Assembly (NCBI GenBank): GCA_015523335.1
Contig: WAKM01000039.1
Span: 1 to 60,692, forward strand
Length of the DNA: 60,692 nt
Source of the DNA: Archaeoglobaceae archaeon
GTDB taxonomy: Archaea > Halobacteriota > Archaeoglobi > Archaeoglobales > Archaeoglobaceae
Direction: 5' to 3'
Positions 52,422-60,610 of this stretch are shown here, piece by piece. Each line of letters opens with the position of its first letter. Position 1 is the stretch's first letter. Below the pieces are notes generated by a model that was given only the letters and a program-made list of their open reading frames with translations, ran no database searches and had not been told where the DNA came from. The position numbers were made by a program, and so were the translations under genes.

Positions 52422-53222
52422 CTAAGGATTTAGGAGGTATCTAAATGCCAAAGCGAAAACTACTGTTGCGAGTATGACCCTTATCACCCTCTCTGGCACG
52501 TATCTCTGAACTCTCGCCCCGCAATATATCCCAGCCAAGCCACCCATTCCAAATAGGATCGCAACCTTCGGATTAGGTGGGTAGCCCATGAGAGCGTAGG
52601 ATGTGACTCCAACTGCTGAAGATACGAACGTGCTGAGCAATGTTGCACTTGCCGTAGCATGAATCGGCAAGCCGAAAGTGGTTACGAGCATCGGAGTTAT
52701 CAGCGCTCCGCCACCAACGCCGTAAGCACCGCCGATCACTCCGACGATAAAGGATACCGCCGAAATCGATAGGGTTGAAAAAACGTATGTTTTTCCTCCA
52801 AATTCGAACTCGACTCGAAAGAGGTTTGCTCGCTTGATTTTGATCTCCCTGACTATACTCGTCTTCCTTTGGGCTGTGAATAGCCTAACTCCAAAGTATA
52901 GCAAAACCAAGCCGACAAACCGCTTAAACGTCGCTTCAGGCATGAAAGCAACTCTGATAAAAGAGCCGAGGATGATGCCCGGAATCGAGCCGGCTAAGAT
53001 GGATAAAGCCAAAGCTGGAATGAATCTTTTTTCCGCTTTATACCCGTATATCCCGCTTGGAATCGCTATCAGGTTGTAGGCTAAGTTTGTCGAACTTGCT
53101 GTAGGTGAGGATATTCCAAGGAGACCGATCTGGATGGGTAGTAGTAGGAAAGCTCCGGATATTCCAGCTTGGGATGTGAAAAAAGATACGATAAACGCTA
53201 TTATCGGCAGAAGTTCGAGCAT
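52422..53222 (-). CDS. TauE/SafE-family membrane transporter
   Basis: A 266-residue protein with about eight membrane helices. The two-fold repeat hallmarks of TauE/SafE are visible: GISGAFLLLPIQIGLLGISSP in the N-half and GVIGGAYGVGGGALITPML in the C-half. It likely exports or imports sulfur oxyanions or small sulfonates. The adjacent genes are not sulfur genes. It lies 5 bases from the TrmO fusion gene on the same strand. Confidence 0.87.
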   Translation of the reverse strand: MLELLPIIAFIVSFFTSQAGISGAFLLLPIQIGLLGISSPTASSTNLAYNLIAIPSGIYGYKAEKRFIPALALSILAGSIPGIILGSFIRVAFMPEATFKRFVGLVLLYFGVRLFTAQRKTSIVREIKIKRANLFRVEFEFGGKTYVFSTLSISAVSFIVGVIGGAYGVGGGALITPMLVTTFGLPIHATASATLLSTFVSSAVGVTSYALMGYPPNPKVAILFGMGGLAGIYCGARVQRYVPERVIRVILATVVFALAFRYLLNP

Positions 53223-53227
53223 AACAA

Positions 53228-54079
53228 TCAGATATTCTCATGCTGATAGCTACCGGCGTAAGGCTCGGCTTCACAGCTAAGCTTGACGAAAACGAGTTGC
53301 ATTATTCTCGCGTTCTTTTTAAGCCAAATTCCGTTTTCGTTGTAAACCACCAATCCGACTTCGCTCCTCCCTCTGTATCCGGCATCCCAGACGGCTGTGA
53401 GTATATTCGCTCCAGCCCTGATGAGGGTCGAACGGGGTCTGCCGAAGGCCATCAAATTCGTCGGAAGGTTTACGATCTCGTTCAGATAGACCTTGTAGAA
53501 ACCCTTCGGCAGAAAAACCCATCCGTCATCGTCGAACTTCAACTCCTCAACTTCGGGCAGTTCCTTCGAATGAAAATCGATCCTTGCGGATCCTTTGATT
53601 CTGGCAACCTTCCTAAGCGTGCAGTCGAATCCGTTCGGTTGAAGCTGAACTTCAAGATCTATGTAATCCTCGATTAACTTGTCGTAGATTATCCTCTTTC
53701 GGATATCCTCCATGCATAGAACGCTTCCGAATGGCAGGTCGAACACCTCCGTATAGGGCTTTATATCTATAACCGGCGAGCCCTTAAGCGCATCCAACCC
53801 CTGAACGAAAACCCTCCTTCCCTCAACCTTCAAAAGTCTAACTGCAGACATGCCGATTCTGTTCGGTCTTGTTGGAGATCGAGTGGCAAACGCACCGCGA
53901 ATTTTCGTCCTATCACCGTGAGGATGGACGAGCAAAGCCTCTTCGGCTTTGTGGAAGTGGTAAAGAATCCAGAGGAGCTCGTGCTTCTCCAAATCCTTGA
54001 GTGCTTGCTCGAATTCTGGAAGGATTTCTACGACGTTATCGTCGATCACGTAGCCCACTGGCCTCAGCTCGATTTCCAT
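53228..54079 (-). CDS. TrmO (UPF0066)–dUTPase fusion protein
   Basis: A 283-residue protein that joins two domains in one frame. Residues 1-118 are TrmO/TsaA-type (VHPHGDRTKIRGAFATRSP and NRIGMSAVRLLKVEGRRVF, DALKGSPVIDIKPYT), a SAM-dependent tRNA A37 t6A methyltransferase. Residues 123-283 are a dUTPase/dCTP-deaminase-fold domain (LQPNGFDCTLRKVARI, FGRPRSTLIRAGANI, WDAGYRGRSEVGLVVY, KKNARIMQLVF). An internal ATG (Met123) could start the second domain alone. The two functions, tRNA modification and nucleotide sanitation, have no known link. Confidence 0.82.
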   Translation of the reverse strand: MEIELRPVGYVIDDNVVEILPEFEQALKDLEKHELLWILYHFHKAEEALLVHPHGDRTKIRGAFATRSPTRPNRIGMSAVRLLKVEGRRVFVQGLDALKGSPVIDIKPYTEVFDLPFGSVLCMEDIRKRIIYDKLIEDYIDLEVQLQPNGFDCTLRKVARIKGSARIDFHSKELPEVEELKFDDDGWVFLPKGFYKVYLNEIVNLPTNLMAFGRPRSTLIRAGANILTAVWDAGYRGRSEVGLVVYNENGIWLKKNARIMQLVFVKLSCEAEPYAGSYQHENI

Positions 54080-54115
54080 AGGATAGAGTGGTCAAAGCTC
54101 ATACTTAACAATTCC

Positions 54116-54733
54116 TCAGCAGTCCTCCTCGATCTCGAGTCCGTCCATAATGTAGTTCGGATCCGTATAACGTCTGATCAATCTTTCGAGCCAACACTCC
54201 GCTTTATCGGTGTTGGCACCCAAGAACTCGAAGAACTCGAGTATCTGCCTCTTCGGTCGTAACTCGTAGAATCGAAATGCGCCGGAAGTTAGAACGAACG
54301 GAGCATCGAACTTCTTTATTATTCTAATCAGATCCATCGTTTCCTCTATCAGCCTCAACCTCTTCAATCCTTCGGTATTAAGGAACTTGGAAAGGGATAT
54401 CTCGATGGCAACGTCCTTCTCCTTGGCCATCTTAACGGTTACGTAGTCAAGCTCTCTATCTAGAAAATCCAAGATTAGATCGACCCTCCTCCTCATCACC
54501 GCACTTCTCAAAACCTTAAGATCGCCCATCACTCCGACGAACCAGTCGTCCTTAGCCTGCCTAAGCTTCGCAATGAGATCTTTCCCGCTTTCAGCCTTTA
54601 CTATGTATCCTTTAAGCACCGAATCCGGCAAACTCGAAGGATTTTCGGAGAAGACAACAAAGTTTTCGAATCCGAAATCGTAAGCCTTTCGATCTGGAAC
54701 GAATCTGACGAAGTCTACGTTAACTATCTTCAT
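54116..54733 (-). CDS. rnp3: RNase P protein component 3 (Rpp30)
   Basis: A 205-residue archaeal Rpp30 (PHP/TIM-like fold), a protein subunit of RNase P that trims tRNA 5' leaders. Segments: VNVDFVRFVPDRKAYDFGFEN, VGVMGDLKVLRSAVMRRRVDLI, AIEISLSKFLN and APFVLTSGAFRFYELRPKRQI. It overlaps the following upstream gene by ATGA, as in the archaeal rnp3-RNA-binding pair. Confidence 0.9.
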   Translation of the reverse strand: MKIVNVDFVRFVPDRKAYDFGFENFVVFSENPSSLPDSVLKGYIVKAESGKDLIAKLRQAKDDWFVGVMGDLKVLRSAVMRRRVDLILDFLDRELDYVTVKMAKEKDVAIEISLSKFLNTEGLKRLRLIEETMDLIRIIKKFDAPFVLTSGAFRFYELRPKRQILEFFEFLGANTDKAECWLERLIRRYTDPNYIMDGLEIEEDC

Positions 54734-55173
54734 CGGTATCCCTTCTCTATGAGTTGCCTCGCGGCCTCGATTATCTTTTCCCTCTTCGCTGGATACGTGA
54801 CGATTTTCGTCTTAACAACGATCGCGTCTCCGCCTTCCGTTAGCTCAACCTCGCCCAGATACGCTTTCTGCTTATCGATTCTTATGTGCAGGACTCCTTG
54901 GTCGTCTATCTTCTCTTCGAGCATGTTGAGTAAAAACCTCTTTTGCTCGCCCAAGAGCTCCATGAGGTAGTTCCAGAACTCCTTTATCTGCCTCTTCTTG
55001 TTTATCTCAACCTCCAAGTAGAGGAGGGGATTTCCGTAGTGTCCCTTAGCCTCGCTTACCGTTATCTCGAATTCGAAGGGAAAAAGCGTTGCCATAGCTT
55101 CGCCGACCTTCTCTTTGTCTTCAGTCGAGTAAACGACTGCTGAGACAATAATTCTCTCGATCTTTACGTTCAT
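54730..55173 (-). CDS. COG1325-type exosome-linked RNA-binding protein
   Basis: A 147-residue protein of the archaeal family COG1325 (RNA-binding, exosome-associated). It begins VKIERIIVSAVVYSTEDKEKV, has the segment KGHYGNPLLYLEVEINK, and ends with VVKTKIVTYPAKREKIIEAA. It usually lies next to rnp3, as here. It likely aids RNA processing by RNase P or the exosome; the mechanism is unproven. Confidence 0.83.
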   Translation of the reverse strand: MNVKIERIIVSAVVYSTEDKEKVGEAMATLFPFEFEITVSEAKGHYGNPLLYLEVEINKKRQIKEFWNYLMELLGEQKRFLLNMLEEKIDDQGVLHIRIDKQKAYLGEVELTEGGDAIVVKTKIVTYPAKREKIIEAARQLIEKGYR

Positions 55174-55272
55174 AGCGGAATTATTTGGACTCGGAAGCCA
55201 AATATATGTTTCGCAGTTGAAATCGGATAACCGCCGTATATGATTTAATTGAGGTTACACATAACCTAAACT

Positions 55273-55785
55273 ATGCCGAGGATTCCATTGCTCATTGGCA
55301 ACGTGATATCGGTAGGTATGCTCGTCCTTCCAGTAGAAATTGCAAAGCACGCATACGCCCTTCCGGAGATCCCTAAAATAATAATTCTGATCATATGCTG
55401 GTTCATGATGCTCTACTTCTCCCATTGCCTATCCCATTACATAATCGGCAGGCTTTTGGGGATTAAATTCAGATACTACTTTCTCTCAAGTTCGATGCTA
55501 TCCAAAGCTGGCATTCCAATTATTTCGAGAATCTTCTCCGTAAAAGCGTTCCTAACACTCAAACTTGCTGAAAAATCGAGAGGTTGGAAGGGTTTTGCGA
55601 TGTTCATCGCCGGACCCTTGGCATCGATGCTTTCTCCACTTGTAATCGTTGGAATTGCATACAACTACGATATATTCGCTTCAGCGATCTTGCTCGTCCT
55701 AACGATTGGAAATGCAATCTTCACGGGCTACTTTAGCTATAAACATGGATGCATAAGGAAAGGGCTTAACGCGTTAAGAAAATAA
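55273..55785 (+). CDS. M50/site-2-protease-like membrane protein with altered zinc motif
   Basis: A 170-residue protein with about five membrane helices. The segment FSHCLSHYIIGRLLGIKF (50-67) matches the metalloprotease helix of site-2 proteases (HExxH then xxLLGIKF) but reads HCLSH, with no Glu. The second signature, MFIAGPLASMLSPLVIVG, resembles the M50 AGP-N motif. It likely folds like an M50 protein but may not hydrolyse peptides, or may be a divergent member. It has its own promoter region after the 99-base gap. Confidence 0.6.
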   Translation: MPRIPLLIGNVISVGMLVLPVEIAKHAYALPEIPKIIILIICWFMMLYFSHCLSHYIIGRLLGIKFRYYFLSSSMLSKAGIPIISRIFSVKAFLTLKLAEKSRGWKGFAMFIAGPLASMLSPLVIVGIAYNYDIFASAILLVLTIGNAIFTGYFSYKHGCIRKGLNALRK

Positions 55786-55812
55786 ATTTAATCCGGCACA
55801 CTACCTCCTACC

Positions 55813-56838
55813 ATGATCATTGTCGAGGAGATGCTGAAAGGTAGGAAGGGTGAGATAAAGCTCATCCCGGAGAATTTGGATGATCTTTGGCACCTCAAGT
55901 TCATAATAGAGCCGGGAGATGTAGTATTCGCTCTAACGAAAAGAGTTAGGGAGAGTTCGGATAAGCTGAGAAGCGACAAGGAGAAGGTTACCGTTAGGTT
56001 AGGTATAGAGGTTGAGAAGGTCGAGTTTCACAAGTTCGCAAACAGGTTGAGGATAACGGGCAGGATAGTTGCTGGAATCGAGGATTCGGGATACCATACG
56101 ATAAACATCCCAGTGGGAAAGGAGCTTAGTATAATAAAGGAGGAGTGGAAGGAGGAACAGCTTAAAAGGATAAGGGAAGCCGAAGATGCTTCGAAGAAGC
56201 CGGAAATAATAATAGTGACGATCGAAGAGGGGGAAGCCGTAATTGGAGTGGTGAGGCAGTGGGGTGTTGAGGAGATTTCGAACGTGAGGATGAGCTACGG
56301 AAAGGAATCGAGCCAGAGGATTGAGTTCTTTGCGGAAATTCTTCGCCAGCTTGAGAGTATAGATTTTAAATATCTCGTTATAGCCGGACCGGGATTCGCG
56401 AAGGAGGACTTCGCGCAATTCGTGAAGGATAAAAAGCCGGATTGGAACGTTGTAACTTGCGACGCATCGGCAATAGGGACGAGGGGTTTCTTGGAAGTCC
56501 TTAAGAGGGGAATTCTGAACAGGATCGTCGGAGAGATACGGCTTGCGGAGGAGGCTGAATACATAGACGTTCTGCTCGAGAGAATAGCAAAGGACGACAG
56601 GGTTGCCTACGGGCTTGAGGAGGTTAAGAAAGCATACGATTACGGAGCAATAGAGGTTCTGCTGATTGCCGACGAATTTCTTAGAGAACAGAGGGAAAAG
56701 TGGAACATCGATGAGTTCATGAGGAACGTCGAGGCTATGAAGGGTAAGGTAGTCATAATGAGCACGGAATTCGAACCGGGGCAGAGGCTCATGTCTTTGG
56801 GCGGTATAGCGGCACTGCTTAGGTTTTCGATCGACTAA
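55813..56838 (+). CDS. pelA: Pelota, ribosome-rescue factor
   Basis: A 341-residue aPelota that with aABCE1 frees stalled ribosomes and recruits RNases. The N-terminal Sm-like domain (EIKLIPENLDDLWHLKFIIEPGD), the central eRF1-like domain (ILRQLESIDFKYLVIAGPGFAKEDF) and the C-terminal eRF1 domain 3 (AIEVLLIADEFLRE, VVIMSTEFEPGQRLMSLGGIAALLR) all agree in order and length. It begins 27 bases after the M50-like gene. Confidence 0.95.
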   Translation: MIIVEEMLKGRKGEIKLIPENLDDLWHLKFIIEPGDVVFALTKRVRESSDKLRSDKEKVTVRLGIEVEKVEFHKFANRLRITGRIVAGIEDSGYHTINIPVGKELSIIKEEWKEEQLKRIREAEDASKKPEIIIVTIEEGEAVIGVVRQWGVEEISNVRMSYGKESSQRIEFFAEILRQLESIDFKYLVIAGPGFAKEDFAQFVKDKKPDWNVVTCDASAIGTRGFLEVLKRGILNRIVGEIRLAEEAEYIDVLLERIAKDDRVAYGLEEVKKAYDYGAIEVLLIADEFLREQREKWNIDEFMRNVEAMKGKVVIMSTEFEPGQRLMSLGGIAALLRFSID

Positions 56839-56870
56839 AAGTTTAAATTTCGCATAGAATATTTTACGCT

Positions 56871-57479
56871 ATGAGAATTTTGGTTGTTGCGGATCTCCAC
56901 GAAACTGAGGTGAAAGTTCCCCAGGATGTCGATGCGGTATTCATCGCCGGAGATTTTACGAACGCCGGTTCTCCAAGCTTTGCGGAGAATGTTCTCGATT
57001 CGATAAAGACGAAGGTCTTAGCCGTTCCGGGAAACATGGACAGGAAAGAGGTCTTGGATCTACTTGAGGAACGCGGTGTTTCAATTCACAGGAAGGTCGT
57101 GGACTTCAATGGATTTAAAGTCTTCGGATTCGGAGGTAGCTCCGTTACACCGTTCGGAACGCCCTTCGAATTCGATGATGAGCAGATCGAGGAAATGATC
57201 GCCGGCTATAAGGCGGACATTGCGGTGTTTCACGACACGCCTTACGGATTCTTCGACTGGGTCGGAGGGAAATCGGTTGGAAGCATGTCCATAAGGAGAT
57301 GGATCGAAAACGCAAAGCCGAAGTTGGTTTTCTGCGGTCACATACATGAACACAAGGGTGTTGCTAAATTCAACGAGACGCTTATCGTCAAGGTTCCTCC
57401 TGCTCATAAGAAGGAAGGAGTTCTCGTGGAGTTCGAGGACTTAGATAACGTTATCGTTAGGTTCGTTCAGTTGGTCTGA
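56871..57479 (+). CDS. Calcineurin-like metallophosphoesterase
   Basis: A 202-residue phosphoesterase. Metal-ligand motifs in order: VVADLHETE (D8, H10), FIAGDFTN, VPGNMDRKEV (GNMD in place of GNHD), FHDTP, and FCGHIHEHKGV. Likely a phosphodiesterase on nucleotides or other small substrates. The GNMD motif lacks the usual His, which may change the metal or the rate. It overlaps the convergent membrane gene by 23 bases. Confidence 0.84.
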   Translation: MRILVVADLHETEVKVPQDVDAVFIAGDFTNAGSPSFAENVLDSIKTKVLAVPGNMDRKEVLDLLEERGVSIHRKVVDFNGFKVFGFGGSSVTPFGTPFEFDDEQIEEMIAGYKADIAVFHDTPYGFFDWVGGKSVGSMSIRRWIENAKPKLVFCGHIHEHKGVAKFNETLIVKVPPAHKKEGVLVEFEDLDNVIVRFVQLV

Positions 57480-58170
57480 AGTTTAGCAGAGTTGTCTGCC
57501 TATTTTTAAGCTGAAGATACGCGTTGACGAATGCCAAATAGCTCCAAGCTCTGAAGACCGCAGTTATCGGAGCTTGAACAAAGGCGCCGATTTCCAGATA
57601 CTTGCCAAACTGGACTACCGACAGAGCCGACGTTATGAACGTGTTCATGAGAATTGAAAATAGTCCGATTATTATTAAAATTGAAAATGTAGCCCACCAG
57701 TTACCCCTCACAATCCTCCAGCTCGTTTTTAGAGATGATATCACGCCCTTTTCGTCTATCAAAATAGCGTCGATAAAGTAGTAAAGTCTGACAGCCAGAT
57801 AGATTCCGGGGATGACTAAAGCTATGGATCCCAACGCTACGATGAGCGCGTAAAGGATCATAGCTGTAGGGACTGTGGGATACTTCTTAAGGGCGAAGCC
57901 GAACGCTTCGAAAATCGACGATTTCGTGTATGCAAGCCTTACAACGACGGAATCAAAATATATGCCCAATAAAATTACTGCAATTGCAATTTCGAGGAGA
58001 TAAACGGCTTCGTTTGGGCTGATACTCCCTTCAGATTTAAGCTTCATGAGTAGGTAGATGTGGCAGGAAAATAGAAGGGATGAGGCAATGGAAGGAAATA
58101 TTATGCTCGGCTTTTCCAATATCGTTCTGAAACCTTCCGCAAGTGCAATTTCTATGTCGAGCTTTTTCAT
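57457..58170 (-). CDS. Five- to six-helix membrane protein, DUF7847/DUF4013-like
   Basis: A 237-residue membrane protein. Hydrophobic helices are at about 27-45, 57-77, 105-130, 155-178 and near 205. It has the pattern of the glycerophosphoryl-diester-like membrane domain family (LVIPGIYLAVRLYYFIDAILIDEKG, SLKTSWRIVRGNWWATFSIL). Function unknown. It starts right after the TBP stop codon (no gap), so the two share a transcript. Confidence 0.72.
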   Translation of the reverse strand: MKKLDIEIALAEGFRTILEKPSIIFPSIASSLLFSCHIYLLMKLKSEGSISPNEAVYLLEIAIAVILLGIYFDSVVVRLAYTKSSIFEAFGFALKKYPTVPTAMILYALIVALGSIALVIPGIYLAVRLYYFIDAILIDEKGVISSLKTSWRIVRGNWWATFSILIIIGLFSILMNTFITSALSVVQFGKYLEIGAFVQAPITAVFRAWSYLAFVNAYLQLKNRQTTLLNFRPTERT

Positions 58171-58725
58171 TTACATCAAGCCGAGGGCTTCCAACTCCTC
58201 CGCAATCCTCTCGACAGCTTTCCTCGCATCTTCGGGATCCTTTCCTCCGGTTACTACCATCTTCCCCGAACCGAATATAAGCACGACAACCCTCGGCTTG
58301 TCAAGCCTGTAAACCAAGCCCGGAAATTGCTCGGGCTCGTATTCTATGTTTTCCAGCCCCAGACCTATCGCTATCGCGTTCAGGTTTAAATCCACGCCAA
58401 GATCGGCTGAAGCAACTATGTTCTGAACCTTCACCTCCGGATCTTCGATGACGGGAATTCCCAAGCTCCCTATTATCTTTACAACCTGCTTCACAGCTCT
58501 CCTCGCATCTTCAACAGATTTTGAGCCAGTGCAAACCACCTTACCGCTCCTAAAGACTAAAGCCGCCGCCTTCGGATCCTTCGTTCTCAAAACCAATCCC
58601 GGAAACTGTTTCGGCTTATACTCCGCATCTTTAATTTCCCTTGCGATTTTGTTTAGGTCTATGTTCTCCCCTATCTGCGTAGAAGCCACAACATTCTCGA
58701 TCTTTATCTTAAAATCTCTTTCCAT
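58171..58725 (-). CDS. tbp: TATA-binding protein
   Basis: This 184-residue archaeal TBP has two symmetric saddle repeats. Repeat 1 is [17 protein letters not shown], then [27 protein letters not shown]. Repeat 2 is [20 protein letters not shown], then [27 protein letters not shown]. It recognises the TATA element and recruits TFB. Its promoter, CTATTTAAAAGG plus GTTTATAAACTC, faces the DUF1405 gene. Confidence 0.96.
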   Translation of the reverse strand: MERDFKIKIENVVASTQIGENIDLNKIAREIKDAEYKPKQFPGLVLRTKDPKAAALVFRSGKVVCTGSKSVEDARRAVKQVVKIIGSLGIPVIEDPEVKVQNIVASADLGVDLNLNAIAIGLGLENIEYEPEQFPGLVYRLDKPRVVVLIFGSGKMVVTGGKDPEDARKAVERIAEELEALGLM

Positions 58726-58792
58726 TACCTTTCACCCTTTTAAATAGAGTTTATAAACCCTATATATACCTTTGCTTGGTCTGAAGGTAAGT

Positions 58793-59371
58793 ATGATGAG
58801 GTTGTTCGAAAAGCCGAAGAGATGGATCTGGCTTGTAATATTCATCAACATAGGCGGAGCTATCTACGGCTGGTATTACTACGAATACCAACTGCTTTCA
58901 AGTCCCACTTACCTATGGATATTCATTGCTGATTGCCCGAATTCCGCGCTTATGGTTGCCATATCCCTTATTCTTATAGCCAAGAATCGTAAAAACGATT
59001 TTTTCAGCTTCTTCGCATCGTGCAACGCCCTAAAATACGGAATCTGGACGTGCTTCGTCATTCTTCTATATCACGACTACTTTTTAAGCCCGGAAAGACG
59101 GTTGCTCTATTCCTGCATGTTCATCTCTCACGCCTTACTTGCTACCGAAGCTATTCCCTTGGCTTATACGGTAGAATTTAACAAAAACTGTGTCTTTGCT
59201 TTGCTCTGGCTTTTACTGAACGATTTCATGGATTACGTTGTAGGGACTCATCCTTACATTCCCCTCAGCAAATTGAAGCTCGTTGCCGGATTTACGGTAT
59301 TTTTAAGCTTTTTCTCGTTTTCGATATGTTACTTAATTTCAAAAAAGAAAAGAGCCGCCGCCGGGATTTGA
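58793..59371 (+). CDS. DUF1405-family membrane protein
   Basis: A 192-residue protein with about five to six membrane helices, matching the DUF1405 type (GGAIYGWYYYEYQL, SPTYLWIFIADCPNSALMVAI, NDFMDYVVGTHPYIP). Function unknown. The frame starts from a TTG 21 bases earlier; the ATG at 58793 lies about 25 bases after TATATATACC. The stop codon TGA is formed inside the tRNA-Thr gene, so its last five residues (AAAGI) come from tRNA sequence. Confidence 0.78.
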   Translation: MMRLFEKPKRWIWLVIFINIGGAIYGWYYYEYQLLSSPTYLWIFIADCPNSALMVAISLILIAKNRKNDFFSFFASCNALKYGIWTCFVILLYHDYFLSPERRLLYSCMFISHALLATEAIPLAYTVEFNKNCVFALLWLLLNDFMDYVVGTHPYIPLSKLKLVAGFTVFLSFFSFSICYLISKKKRAAAGI

Positions 59372-59426
59372 ACCCGGGACCTGGTGATTACGAGTCACCC
59401 GCTCTACCAGGCTAAGCCACGGCGGC
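59354..59426 (-). tRNA. tRNA-Thr (anticodon CGT)
   Basis: On the minus strand, the seven-pair acceptor stem is GCCGCCG with CGGCGGC, the anticodon stem GGTGA/TCACC encloses CTCGTAA, and the T-arm contains GGGTTCAAATCCC. The anticodon CGT reads ACG threonine codons. No CCA is encoded and no intron is present. It overlaps the 3' end of the DUF1405 gene on the opposite strand. Confidence 0.95.
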
Positions 59427-59430
59427 GCAG

Positions 59431-59460
59431 TAGATTATATAGCCGATGAGATTAAAAGCT
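59431..59460. promoter_or_regulatory. Overlapping divergent promoters of tRNA-Thr and larE
   Basis: In the 39-base gap, GATTATATAG (about 59433-59442) lies about 25 bases before the larE ATG. TTTTAATCTC, read on the minus strand near 59448-59458, lies about 25 bases before the tRNA 5' end. The two promoters interleave, so transcription of one may interfere with the other. Confidence 0.45.
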
Positions 59461-59465
59461 TTTTG

Positions 59466-60161
59466 ATGAATGTGGTTCTGTTCAGCGGCGGTGTAGATTC
59501 GACAGTAGTAGCATACATGCTCAAGCTTAGGGGAATCGATTTTGTAGCGGTTACGATGGATGCCGAATTCATAGCAAGAAGGGAAATCGAGTTCGCGAAG
59601 AAAATTGCGAAAACATTGGGTTTCAGGCATAAAATAATGCGAATCGAACCGACCCCCGAATTTTTAAGAAACGACGATCTTAGGTGTTACTACTGTAAAA
59701 GAAAAATGTTAACTTCCGTTTTAAGCGAATTCGGAAACGTTACAATTTTCGATGGGACGAACAAGGACGATTTCAACGAATTCCGACCCGGGTTGAGAGC
59801 CAACGAAGAATTCGGAGTCGTAAGTCCGCTGAAAGACCTTAGCAAAGATGAGATTCGAGAGATTGCAAAAAGGATGGGTCTTCCGAACTGGAACAAACCC
59901 TCGAATTCATGTTTGGCGACGAGGATAGTCGGAGGTATAACCAGAGATAAGCTTAGAATGGTTGAGGAAGCCGAAGATTTTCTCTTATCACTTGGATTTA
60001 ACGTTGTCAGAGTTAGACACGAATTCGGAAACGCGAGAATTGAAGTCGAATGGCACGAAGTGAAACGAGCGTTTGAGCTCAAAAAGACAATCGTAAGAAA
60101 ATTCAAAGAGATCGGATTTAAAAGAATATCCTTAGATTTGGAGGGCAGATTTGATACGTGA
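59466..60161 (+). CDS. larE: LarE-type ATP-dependent sulfur transferase, three-cysteine form
   Basis: A 231-residue N-type ATP-pyrophosphatase. The PP-loop is SGGVDST (7-13), and Cys74, Cys77 (RCYYCK) and Cys149 (SNSCLATRI) give the three cysteines of LarE enzymes that hold a 4Fe-4S cluster, rather than the single sacrificial-Cys type. LarE makes the sulfur ligands of the nickel-pincer cofactor. larB and larC are not in the window. The ATG at 59466 is chosen over a TTG three bases earlier. Confidence 0.85.
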   Translation: MNVVLFSGGVDSTVVAYMLKLRGIDFVAVTMDAEFIARREIEFAKKIAKTLGFRHKIMRIEPTPEFLRNDDLRCYYCKRKMLTSVLSEFGNVTIFDGTNKDDFNEFRPGLRANEEFGVVSPLKDLSKDEIREIAKRMGLPNWNKPSNSCLATRIVGGITRDKLRMVEEAEDFLLSLGFNVVRVRHEFGNARIEVEWHEVKRAFELKKTIVRKFKEIGFKRISLDLEGRFDT

Positions 60162-60172
60162 TCTGAGCTACA

Positions 60173-60610
60173 TTACTTTAGATAAACACCCTTTTCTTCC
60201 CTTTTAATCTTCTCTACGAGCTTTTTAACGAAATCAACGACATCCAACGAGTCCACTTCATTCAGAGGAACCCACTTGGCATCGAGCGCATCGCTATTCG
60301 GCTTTAAGTTTCCTCCAACGACGTTCGCGAAAAAGTCAATAATTACGTAGTGGAATCTAATTTTCCCGTTCTCTTCAATTATCTCTTCGCTAACGCAAGC
60401 GACATCGCCGACATCAACCTTCAGTCCGACCTCCTCTTCCACTTCCCTCTTCAGAGCTTCGATCAGGCTTTCGCCGACCTTCACGATTCCACCGGGAATT
60501 GACCACATATACTTGTTGGGCTCGTTGCCCCTTTTGACGAGTAGGATCTTCCCATCTTTGATTATCACCGCCCCAACGCCCACAACCGGTTGGGTAGGAT
60601 ATTCGCGCAT
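60173..60610 (-). CDS. Nudix hydrolase (ADP-ribose/nucleotide pyrophosphatase-like)
   Basis: A 145-residue Nudix protein. The full Nudix box GGIVKVGESLIEALKREVEE at residues 40-60 (G-x5-E-x7-REUxEE) includes the catalytic REVEEEVG. It begins with a PVVGVGAVIIKDGKILLVKRG strand typical of ADP-ribose or NTP pyrophosphatases. It is divergent from nothing seen here; the last 82 bases of the window hold its AT-rich promoter. Confidence 0.88.
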   Translation of the reverse strand: MREYPTQPVVGVGAVIIKDGKILLVKRGNEPNKYMWSIPGGIVKVGESLIEALKREVEEEVGLKVDVGDVACVSEEIIEENGKIRFHYVIIDFFANVVGGNLKPNSDALDAKWVPLNEVDSLDVVDFVKKLVEKIKREEKGVYLK

